Below are positions 12,701 through 23,465 of a stretch of 64,000 nucleotides of DNA, piece by piece. A program made the position numbers and the translations under genes. The DNA comes from Phytoseiulus persimilis (lineage: Eukaryota > Arthropoda > Arachnida > Mesostigmata > Phytoseiidae). The stretch is from positions 29,880,745 through 29,944,744 of the forward strand of contig CM075102.1 of assembly GCA_037576195.1 (NCBI GenBank). The letters are read 5' to 3'. Under the pieces are notes generated by a model that saw only the letters and a program-made list of their open reading frames with translations, searched no databases and was not told where the DNA came from. The first letter of the stretch is position 1. Every line of letters starts with the position of its first letter.

Positions 12701-15700
12701 AGCACACGTACTTGTACTCCGCCGGCGTCCGGTTGAGGTTTTATGTTGATACAACGAGGGCAGTTCGGGGACCCTCGGCGTCTGCTTCGAGCGGGATTAA
12801 TTTTCCTTCGTCAGCGTCGATCATCGAGCAGAGCTCCGTTTGTTTGACGTTTGGAGTCTCTGCCGCTGGTCTGACATGAGTGAGGAGCGTGAGGAGGAAG
12901 TACGTCATCATCGTTGAGATTTCCTCGAGTTCAGCTTCGTCCCGGCAGAACGCGATGGGAGGTCTCCCTCCTGTCTCTTTCGGATGATTCCATGAACGCT
13001 CCGCTCGAATCGAAAGCAGCTCCAGTGCGGATCAGCGAGAAGACCGAGCGAACTTACTCGAAAACCAACTCGTGGGCTCAGCATCTAATCTTCTGCTCCG
13101 TCTACACCGTCTTACTCAGTGGAATTTGGATTCATTTCGCTTAGCCAGCTGCTCGCAGACAGAGAGCATCGGTAGTGCATCCCAAGAAAGGGGCGATCTC
13201 CGACCTTGATCATCGAATCCACTGCCCGACCTCGAAGAACTTCGTAGAGCTCATACGCCACAGTCTCCGCATTTGGATATTAAGATAATCGGCCGATCAT
13301 CTCCCGTTTTGTACTTGCATATTCTGGGTATTCGAGCTGGGGCACGATCATTCCGAGGAGTTAAAATGCTCTGCGAGCTCAGTAGAAAACAGATGTTTCC
13401 ATCTCTCCATCCAGAACATATTCTTTCTCGAGATCATCCCGCCACTGAATGCCTGCTGTGAGGATTCGCATGAGCTGCTCAAGTAATTGAATCTCACGTT
13501 CGATATTCCCATTCCATTGAGTAGCTTCTTAATCATTGAACAACTTGTATCATCGTATTACCGCTTACGCTTGGATTCCCCTGAATGATCTTGGTATGGC
13601 ATCGAGGCGATGTGAAGTATGCGCTGTAGCAAACGCTCAGAATGTGGGTCCTCGTTTGAAACCTCTCTTTGTCCCGGAATGGTAATGGTTCCGAAATAAT
13701 TAACCACGGACCAGAGAGGGCTTTCAAACATTTCGGAGTCGGAAATTATTTCTCTTGAATGCTGTCCTCACTGATGCTCACTTCCTTTCTGCGTGATGGC
13801 GAGGAAAGACAACCAGACTCACTGCGCTGGACGAATGATACATTTCAAATCCGGGTGTATGGCTGGTGCACACTGCCCCTCTGAGAAATAGATCTTGCTT
13901 CTGTTCTCTTCCATGCCGCTCCGCAAACGATCGATTCGGTCGATCTTATCAAATAAATTCACAGGAATTCAAGATCTGGAGTCCGATATTCCTCCGGTGT
14001 CCGCTGAAATCCCTTACTTCTTTGATATTTCCCCCAAAGTGAAGGTTAGACTACGACGAGTCCATTGTAGGCGGCTTCGACTGTACATAGATATATATCG
14101 CCGAGCAACTCAAAGGAGGTATGTCACCCCACCACGTTTTCAATATGTATCAAAGGTGGTCTCGAATTCTGCCAGCAAGTTGGGAGCCCTCCTGTCGTTC
14201 TCTCTCCTGATTGATATGTCAGCTAAATCATATTAATTAGGAATTCGCGAGTCGTGAGAGATAATTCCACTTTCAAGTGAAACCACATCGTCTGATCTGT
14301 GCCCTGCTGTGAGGTTTCCGTGCCGTTCCGGGTACAGACCGAGGAAAAGACAGAGAGCTCATGAAAAATTGAAGTTGCCCACTCGAAGAGTGAGCGTGAC
14401 GAGGAGGGCTTCCCGCGTCGACCTTACGCACTAGTTCCATTATTGAGTACTGCTTGAGCATTCCTTTGCCCCGTCATGATGTCGCGTCATTTTCACCGTG
14501 AGTCTGGGAAGATTGCCTTGATGTGTTGTACCTGGGAGGCACCGAAAGTTCAGTACAAGTAGTTGTCCGGGAAGTCTGTAATGAGGGATGTGATGCACAA
14601 TGGTGTCCTCGCTGGAGTCAAAACCGGACCTTAAATCTACGTATGGCCTGCCTCCAATGTAAACAACCAACCTCAACGGAAATCGGACCCCGAGCCTGGT
14701 ACTTCTGAGTTCATTCTACCCAAACGGACCTCTCGGAACAAATTTTCATTTTCTAGCCTTTCGAAACCGAACAATACATAGTACACCATGGTGGAGGCGA
14801 CCAATAAAGACCATCGATCGTGAATCACATGAGATGCATGCAAGCACGGATCATGTTCGATAAGATGATACTAAGCTCCACCCGATGACCTTACACTCTA
14901 TCCCCCTGTCTTCATTTGACTCCATGTAATGATAGATTCTACAGATTTTCCAAGAAAGGTTCGGGTGAAGGTGAAGAAGAGGGTGTTTGATCAGGGTGTT
15001 ACGGAATGCGTGGAGGTAGATAGGCGGAGAAACATTTCAACAGCCCGGCGCCAGCGGACGTACTGGCTACGCTCTTGGGCTCGCCTGCGTCCTCTGCGCA
15101 AAGGCAGCTATTGCGACGAGCTCAGATCATTCGGCTCACGCATAGGTTCAATTCCGTGTTCTTCCAACACGGAAGACTCTATTGAAATAATCCAACGTCC
15201 GTTCTCTGAAAAATATGGCCACCCCCTCCTGCGACTGTTCACGGATACAACTGCGGCTTCTCCGACACGAGTCGCCAGGCCGCGAGATGATCGAGTACCC
15301 CGTAGAAGCAGTGACCTTCCTTGCCATATGAAGCTGTACAATGCAATGCACCACTCTAGAAAATCAGAGCCTATCAGAAAATACAAACCTGGTAGGTTGC
15401 GGCTCCAATGGGTGCTCCTATGTAATGCAGCCACTACTGACTCGACCGCGATTCAATGCGGAATTCCTCTGAAAGCGTTGCTGGTACTCGTCCGCAGGGA
15501 GGGGTACGCCGTCTTCACTTGAGAAAAATTTAGAAGCGGCATCCCATCTTTCACCTCATTCATCCGTTCAGTTTCTCCCATCCTGGGAAATCTGGGAACG
15601 GTGGTTCCCTGTGTATATGGAGCTTGCTGAAGAATCTCTGTACTGGACTTAATGTCTTGCAAGTATGAAGAGAATGGTCGGCGGAGGCGTAACGTGAAGA

Positions 15701-18610
15701 GGATAGGCGACTGTAACAAAATTCGTTGAAGAGTTTTTATAGGCTACTTTCCACAGAGGTTCTCAGTCACAGTGCAAAGAGAATGCAAGGAGGAGCTCTG
15801 TTGCTGCTTCTGACTCGCTGGCAGGCACTACAGCGTTGGGGTACAACTAGGCACGTCGACCTTGTCGTTGTCCACTGAGCTCGGTCAGGCCTGAATTTCC
15901 GGGAGCCCCGGGAAATCCATCCCTGGGAAACGTTCCCATCAACCTACCGGATCGATTCTTCCCGATCGAACTCCTGTTGTGGACCCTGTTGTCTTGATCG
16001 TCGGGTTGAGTTAAATTGCGTATCGTCGAGCTTTCCGGGTCCTCGAAACGGGGATTCCCTTTCTGAGCGAAGTCATCCGCTGCCTGAGAGGCTCGAATCA
16101 GAAACAATGGAAACGGGGACGCGTATACACGTCTGGCATGAATTCACTCATGCCAGATATCTCGGCGTTCCGAGAGCTCCGAGTTCCCGAGCTGTGGAGC
16201 CTATCTGAAGACATGCTTGTAATCGGCTCGATCTTCCGTCCCAGAGAGTAGCATTCGATTTCCTGAGTGGCGCAGAGAATGGAGCGGCTATTTTCGTATA
16301 AAATAACTGAGGAATGGGAGAACTCGGCTGTGTTCGGAGAGAAACATTCGCCGATTCCTGGAATCCGAAATGGAAAGTGCGGAAGATGTCGAGAAATTCA
16401 GCAACGGAATGGTTCGGCTCCTCCGAGCAGGCCTCGTTCTCGCTGGAGGATGACCTTTAGAAGCTTTGCTCGAATGACCTTCGATTCATGCTTCAGCGAG
16501 ATTGGCGCCATCCTCTATTTAAAGCACGGCAAAGGCTGTCCTCTCAACTGTTCAAGACGCGGATGCTCAACTGGTGCGATCGGGCTGGCACCAAAGGGTT
16601 CGGTGACGCAGGAACGTGGGTCGGGAGGTTTTGCAGGCTGAGGAACGTCGGTGCTCCGGAAGCATGTCTACAAAAGAGCTGAAAGGAGACTACAAGACAG
16701 CGAGGAGCCTTGCTGAAAAGTTTTCAAACGTATGTTGCGCCGGGATTCGCTCCAACTCTAGTGCAAGCATCAACCATGTTCTTTGCACTGGGCTGCATAA
16801 GAGCAATGGGAGAGCACGGGTAAAGCGATTGTCAAACAGATTCGATTCCATAGATACTTTCCGCTAGTCCCCGCAAAGTGTCTCCGTCCCAACACACGCC
16901 TGAAAAGATTGAAGCAACTGGACGGGAACTTTCGAATCAGAACGAAATTTTGAGCTATGTGTGTTCCCCTCAAAGGCGAGCTCAAAAGCCGACTGTTTGC
17001 ATGTCTGCTGTTTGTACAGCCGAAACTCTGAATATTGTGATATGGGTGAAATTGTTTGTTATTCAAGTTTACTAGCATCTACAAGGCAGCGTGCGCGCAG
17101 CGAGTCAAAGCTTTGGATTTTCATTTGAAAGAGGGAATTCCGGAAAAAAGCGTAGAACATGTTTATGGAGCATGCAAGTTTGAATAGAGTCCAAGATTCG
17201 CCATGGAAGCGAGTACCTTCATCGCACATCGGGTACGATCTACCGACTTTTTAGTCCACGATAGAAAGAAATGCCGCGGGAAGCGCCGTGATCGTTCCCG
17301 CATATACGTGGGTGACGTGCAAAGAGCCGGCAACTTCTGGATCCAAGATCGAACAACGTAAAGTAAGGGCAATTGAGAACAGCTCCGGAGACGTTGGCCT
17401 TACTCTTGGTCGCCTCTGCTTTCGTTGGAATGCAACGAATCCGATATCTTAGTGCTCCGTCGATTCGAACTTCGATCCGCTTCATGCAATGCGACCGAGT
17501 CAATGAGATCCACCTGAGCTCACAGAGATCGGACCTTGTTGTCAGCATTGTTCTGCCTCCTTTCGATCGAAAGCGACGGCCGTATTCCGAACTACGAACC
17601 CTAATTGGCTGCAGATTGACTCGAGTGGTGAAATCAGCCCTTGTGAGCCGCCATCGGGGCAGAAGCTAATCGGTGTAACCTTTTCGGTCGGCATCCGACA
17701 ACTCACTGCAGCTCTTGCGTCAACCGGCGAACCAAAATTGATTTTGGATGGCTTCTCGCCAGAAGCTCTGTTCACCGATCGGTCTGCTCTTTATAGTTTA
17801 TTGCAAGCTTGGAGATAATTACTCATTCGTCTGACGCTCCATTGTTTCGCGATCCATCACAATTGGAGCCATTCTGTAGGGACAAGACTTTGACGCAGCC
17901 ACTGGCGCGTCCCTGTGCATTCCGATTCCCAGCCTGTCGCACTGTGACTGCATCCAAGGGTTCGATGACCGAGCCAAGAGTCCGAAACGGCGGGATCTAC
18001 TTCACCTGCAGCCGCTATTTTTACTCTTTCCTCTCTGGATTCAAAACTGCATCGAGGATTCGGACGCCTTTCGGCGTATCCAAGCACTCTTGCAACGGAT
18101 TACGAAACGTGGTTCGCGACCTGAAACTTACCATTCGTCTATGTTTACGCGGTTGCTTAGTTCATCTGAGAGCCCTCAATTATGTCAGCAATGCTTCGAT
18201 GATCAAATGTCACGAGCAACAGAACCATGATTAGGCTGTCACTCGGGCGACGCTAGGCTCGCTGACGGTCAACGCCCTGAGCTGAACTCTGGATCTATTT
18301 CTGAATCAAGAGGCTGATTCCCTCATCCCCGAACAAAATCTCGTTGTTTTTGCGGGGAAGGAGCACGGCGGAGGCGAAGAATGGGATCCAATCCCGAAGC
18401 CCATTGCGCTTTACTGTCGTCGGGAGATTCCCAACGACCATTCGATACTTGATGCGGACGACACAAAGCTTAGCTGCGCTCGAACCGCCTGTCGGCTTCA
18501 GCGGAAAAATGCTCCGGAGCGAGCTCGTCGAAGCATCAGAGAGGAGTCCGAGAGGACAAGTCCCGCAGAAGGGGATATCCCGAAATCCCTCGGATGACGG
18601 ACCCTTCATT
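9791..18610. other. Long gene-poor stretch, no recognisable gene
   Basis: Open frames up to 197 codons occur (for example 11945-12538 and 14929-15522, plus), but each is covered by other open frames on the opposite strand. None shows a domain, a signal peptide or a splice-consistent continuation that I recognise. I see no tRNA, no transposase and no long terminal repeats. Confidence 0.4.
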
Positions 18611-18614
18611 TCGC

Positions 18615-18780
18615 CATGCCTCCATACACCCCAAAAAAGTATGGTCAGATCGATCCCGGAACTACCCCATGGACCCCCAAAAGTACGGTTAGATCGTCCT
18701 CGGAACCGGCTCCATATACCCCCAAAATAATAGTTAGATCGATCCCGGAATAACCCCCGTAGGCCCCCAGTAGAAAGTTA
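18615..18780. repeat. 44-45-bp minisatellite array (about 3 units)
   Basis: Cores of the form AGATCGATCCCGGAA start at 18647, 18691 and 18736. Each is followed by an ACCCCATGGACCCCCAAAA-like segment and a TATGGTT or similar linker. The unit is clearly the same family as the array at 9.6 kb. Confidence 0.75.
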
Positions 18781-20855
18781 TCTGAGAGGTCCGTTATACG
18801 CGGGATTCCAGGGTTATTTCTCACACTGCACTCCCCTATTCCCAGGAGCACTCGGATGATATTTGAATCCCATATTCGCTCCGTTGAGTGTGTCTAGAGA
18901 ATGCATGACCATATCGTCGTTTACAATCCGTGCCACAGATTCTAACCATAGCTCTACATGAGGTATTCGACTCGTCTATTCCACTCGAAGACCTGGAGAA
19001 TCGGAGAGACAGACGACAGAAACAATCTCAGAGGTCCGAGTGTAACCTCCCGTTCCTCATGACCGAAGGGAGGCCTCCTATCGCCGCTGGAAGAATCTGT
19101 GCTGAAATAAGTTTCATACACCATGTTAAACGTCTCTCATAGTTCCAGCGTTCAGCGAAGTTTCGTTGATGTGCGGAATCGGTCTACCATTATTTCGAGT
19201 GAAGGAGGTGTTGTTCCCATCAATTCATGTAAAAAAATGTCGTACTCATCGCTCGTGTGAGTCTGATTCAGAACTCTGACGAGGACCAACCAGAGATATC
19301 CTCGAAATTCTGTGAAAGCAGCGAGCTTCCTCAGAGTACTGGTTTCGTTCCGTCTCGCACAGTTGTTAATTAGTTCATTCATTGTGAATAATGAAGTCAG
19401 AAATGATTGTCTCGTTCGCGATGGCACTTGGACTCGAGGCGCACTATCTCGTAGCTCGAGTTCAGCGACGGCGATGTTCAGACCCAATGGGCTGTACTTG
19501 TTCCGATGAGTATCAGTGTTTTTCTCAGTATTCGATCCGCTTTCTGATGGGAGTCATATACGATGTCACAGCCGCGTAATGAAATCAAGTGCGTGCATGT
19601 AGATTCAGTTTGCGATTCATGGGTAAGATTTGGCTCAGAAGGACTTTGCTCCTACCCTGTAGCGCTGAACTGGAAGAGAAAAGGGCTGATGGCAGAGCAG
19701 GGAAAGACTCGAGGAAGAGTGAGACCTCTGAGCCTTCATTGCTCCAACAGTCGCAGTTTGGGACCCTCGATCGGCCTCATTGATTGATACGGCGACCTTT
19801 TTTTCACCGCAGATTTTCGCCGAGATCTTGTGGTTAGTTGGCGGGCTCCAATAAGGCCTTCCAGGACGGGAAAGATGTGGCTCGCTCTGCATCACGCCTT
19901 TTTCTCCCTAGCCCCCTCGAAAGAAAAAGAACGAGAACGATGCGCGCTTATACAGATCTTTCTTCGTTTCCCAGGAATCGAAATAATTCTCGTCCATGTT
20001 TTCAGGGAGTTTTTCAGGAGGTTGGAGCTTATTCATGACTCACTCAGATTCGTTCGCCGCAATTGGAACCACGCATCATCAAGTCCCTGCAGACACCTAT
20101 TCTCAACACATTAGAGAGCGCTTTTCGCTTGAATTCCGATCAAGCTGAAGGTTCATTTCGGTGGGTCCCAAATCATCCCGTTCGGCTCATTTAGAACTTG
20201 AAACCAGCATGAGTCAGGCATCGAACGCTGCGAGCGTGTCCTCCAGAGTACGACGTGAGTGAAACGCTCCTGCTCGTTGGTTTGGGTCATTCGGAATTAT
20301 CCATCCAACTCCGCTGTAGACCGGTTTATATTGTCCGAGACCCTACAAGCCAAAACTATCGCCCGAAAGATCTGGTTCTCTCTACGGTATATTTGAGACC
20401 TTATTTGCCAACTGAGCGTGATGAAATCAGACGTTAGATCTCCTCCTGTTCGAGCGAGCACACAAAGTCAAGGCAGCTACGAGCTATGGAAATCCTGACC
20501 GAGTACATACACTACCCGTTCCTGAGATTGATTCCCGCCATTCCTTTGGGACTCGATAGCCTGATTCTCGACTGTAATTCAGGAAAATTCGTTAATGGGC
20601 TCGTGGTAAACGGAGCCCTGACCTGAATCGCAAACAAGCTGATGCCGCCTTCTGAAATCCACCCATTGAAATACGAAATTTTCCAAATTACTTCCGCGCA
20701 GACTGCGAAATCCGAGACCAGAGAGGCGAATCATTCGAGCGAGACTCTCCTGATGTCTAGTGGCGAGTCCTCGATCAGCTATGCGACACATTGATTGCGG
20801 TGAGAATTCGAGCGCTCGGAAAACTGTCGGAAGGCCGGGAAAACGACGTCAAGGC
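18781..20855. other. No gene or repeat recognised
   Basis: Short unrelated open frames only. The segment ends at the left target-site duplication of the hAT-like element. Confidence 0.45.
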
Positions 20856-20863
20856 ATTGGTGG
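20856..20863. repeat. Left target-site duplication ATTGGTGG
   Basis: This is an identical 8-bp copy of the sequence at 21656-21663, immediately outside the terminal inverted repeat of the hAT-like element. Confidence 0.85.
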
Positions 20864-21655
20864 CAGAGTTGGGCAGATTCGAATCACTTTGATTCGAATC
20901 ACTTTTGATTCGAATCAAGAAACATCGAATCAAAAGTGATTCGAATCAAAAACCGTCGAATCAGGCTGATTCGAATCATTTTGATTCGAATCAGGATCGA
21001 TCATCTGATTCGAATCACACGATTCGAATCAGAAAATGATTCGAATCAAAATTTGATTGAATGATTGAATGATCAAAATTTGATTCGAATCAAAGTTTGA
21101 TTCGAATCATTTTCTGATTCGAATCCTTACTACATATACTCGGCTTAGTCCGGGACCAGTCTGACCATACTTTTCAAAAGCTGGAGGGGTGATTCCGAGA
21201 CCAATCTGAGCATTACTTCCCAGTTGTTCCCAGAGTTGGGAAGTAATGCTCAGATTGGTCACGGAATCACCCCTCCAGAGTTGGGAAGTAATGGCCAGAT
21301 TGGTCTCGGAATCACCCCTCCAGAGTTGGAAAGTAATGTGCGGACAAACTGACAAACTAAGCCGATCATATATAGTAGGGATTCGAATCAGAAAATGATT
21401 CGAATCAGAACATGATTCGAATCACTTGATTCGAATCAAAAACCGTCGAATCAGGCTGATTCGAATCAAAAGTGATTCGAATCATTTTGATTCGAATCAG
21501 AATTTTCGAATCAGAATGATTCGACTCAGAAGCTATCGAATCACGTGATTCGAATCAAAAATGATTCGAATCACGTCTGATCCGATCTCATTCGAATCCA
21601 ATGATTCGAATCAGAAGAGATTCGAATCAAAATGATTCGAATCTGCCCAACTCTA
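20864..21655. mobile_element. hAT-like non-autonomous element (MITE), 792 bp, with 8-bp target duplication
   Basis: The left end (20864-20886) and the inverted right end (21633-21655) match at 22 of 23 bases; the only difference is the terminal base, C on the left and T on the right. Directly outside both ends is the same 8-bp direct repeat ATTGGTGG (20856-20863 and 21656-21663). An 8-bp target duplication with YAGAGTTGGG-type ends is characteristic of hAT superfamily elements. The interior encodes no transposase. It consists of about two dozen copies of the palindrome GATTCGAATC and near-copies, split by a second element at 21124-21383. The intact duplication suggests a fairly recent insertion. 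The family assignment is inferred from ends and duplication length only. Confidence 0.85.
21124..21383. mobile_element. Second element nested in the hAT-like MITE, with satellite-like interior
   Basis: The left end (ATCCTTACTACATATACTCG then GCTTAGTC) is matched in inverted orientation by the right end (ACTAAGCCGATCATATATAG then TAGGGAT). A third copy of the same end lies at 7277. Inside, units of about 46 bp with the core GGTCTCGGAATCACCCC (or its complement) plus TCCAGAGTTGGGAAGTAATG are arranged in opposite orientations on the two sides, so the segment can fold on itself. No coding capacity is visible. Its target duplication cannot be read because it sits inside the GATTCGAATC array. Confidence 0.65.
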
Positions 21656-21663
21656 ATTGGTGG
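21656..21663. repeat. Right target-site duplication ATTGGTGG
   Basis: This is an identical 8-bp copy of the sequence at 20856-20863, immediately outside the right terminal inverted repeat of the hAT-like element. Confidence 0.85.
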
Positions 21664-22754
21664 TTACACTCTACGCCGAGCTGTCCCTACGCACCTCTAA
21701 CGCTGGGCGGCGCGCAATTGCGCACGGCTCCACCTCTGAGCCGGGGTTGTTGTGTTCTTCGCCCGAGGGAATGTACTCAACCCTTTTTTGAGTCTTGGTC
21801 GAAGTTGTTCCCGTTGCTGCCACTCATCTCACATCGCCGGGATGCTGGATTCGGTGGGAGATCACTCGAACACAGATCGCAGGACTGCATTTCCCTGCCA
21901 AATCATTCGGTCCGGGGCCCGATGCTGTTCTTCCAGAGGACACGAGTGGGATTTACCCTCGACGATCGGGGAGCTCGACCGCCATGGTTCGCGAGTATTC
22001 TCTCCACGCTTCCTCGGGAGGAATGCTATCAGCAGTGTTATTCAATCAGATTGCACGAGGTGATTGCGCGGCCAATTTCGTTGCGTGAAACCCGGCTCCC
22101 TACAGCTGTCAGACCCACGGGCAAAATGAGAGCCATCTCGGTCTTGACACTGCCGGTTACGCAAGAAACAAATATTGGAGGAGCGACATGATTTGCTAGG
22201 GTCCAGGCTGAACTCTCTATTCCTTCTCCTCACCAACAAAGAAAATAACGGTGGAAGCACTCGTTATTCATCCCAGTCTCGCACAGAAAAGATGAGACGC
22301 TCTGAGATCTTCATGAAACATGACCCCGTTTTGAGCTCCTGGAAACTCCCCCTGACATCGTCCGACGAAAAAAGTTTTGTTTCCCTGAAACATGTTCTCG
22401 GATCCGGAATCGAAGGAATGGGAGACTCCCAAATGAGCGCTCCTCGAGAGCTTCGAGGCTCCGAGTTCTGATCGGGAGGCTTCCGAGAGGGGTCCCGCGT
22501 GATCATTCCGTATAGCAGAACACGGCAGTCTCAGACTAAGGGACCTGGAACCAATTTGCTCCCAAGTCGCCCCGAAAAGGATGGCAGAACTTTCACAACC
22601 GGTGTTTCCTATCTTCGACGGCAAATTGTGCTCCGCATTCCAGGACCGCGTGGGTGTTCATCATTTAGTCGCGGAATTCTGCTGCTAATGGTTGTCCCTC
22701 CGTGAGTATTTCAGAAGATATTATGGCGGATCCAAAAGTACGATTCCATACTGT
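21664..22754. other. No gene recognised
   Basis: Contains overlapping open frames up to 196 codons on both strands, none with a family resemblance I can support. Confidence 0.4.
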
Positions 22755-22805
22755 CTAACCAAGCTCGCATTCAGGTGCCTTGCGCACCTGCGCGAGCTTG
22801 GTTAG
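22755..22805. repeat. 51-bp imperfect palindrome / hairpin
   Basis: The outer arms CTAACCAAGCTCGC (22755-22768) and GCGAGCTTGGTTAG (22792-22805) are perfect 14-bp inverted repeats. Between them, CAGGTGC (22772-22778) and GCACCTG (22784-22790) form a second perfect stem around a 5-base loop. The result is a long nearly uninterrupted hairpin. It could be a decayed miniature element or a structured RNA; nothing nearby decides. Confidence 0.75.
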
Positions 22806-23199
22806 CGGTACAAGGCGGTACTTGCGCAAACATTCCACACACCTACTTGTGATTTGGAAGAGCCAACTGAATTCACTCCGCTCGCGAAGCCTTCAGAGGA
22901 GTCGATTCGCGGCTTTCATTAGCTGCCTTTGGACTGGACCTTTTGGCCCGATCGAACGGAAAGCCTGAAAGAAGAGCTCAATCGCTGTGAACATAAGCCA
23001 ACACAAGTGCGTTTCATACTGAGCATGAGGAGTTCATATAATTTTAAAAATAATATGAACGACGAAACATGCATGTTTCGATGAAATAGCTGGGAATCTT
23101 CGCATTCCTCGACCGCTCACGAAACAGGAATGAGTACATACTGACGAAGATGTCTTCTGATTTGGCAGTCGATTCGTTTCGAGCTAATTTGGAATTAAA

Positions 23200-23465
23200 C
23201 TAAAGGGTCTAGCCGGTTAGGTGCCCCACCTCGACGGATCTTCTTGAAAACGACAGGATCGTGTTCTCCATGTGGAAGAACGTATTCCTGAAGTTTTCAG
23301 CCTTTTCCGTTACCTAGATCCAAATCTTTTAACATTAATTAAAAATAGTTCAATTAAATCCGCACTTCAGGAATACGTTCTTCCACATAGAGAACACGAT
23401 CCTGTCGTTTTCAAGAAGATTTCAAGTAGAAACCTAACCCTACCTTATCCGGCTAGACCCTTTAG
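23200..23465. mobile_element. 266-bp MITE with CTAAAGGGTCTAGCCGG ends
   Basis: A perfect 17-bp terminal inverted repeat starts at 23200 and ends at 23465. Farther in, a second near-perfect inverted pair of about 57 bp (23237-23293 against 23365-23421) surrounds a short AT-rich centre. The whole element is therefore a foldback structure with no coding content. I cannot fix a target-site duplication, so the superfamily is left open. Confidence 0.8.
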
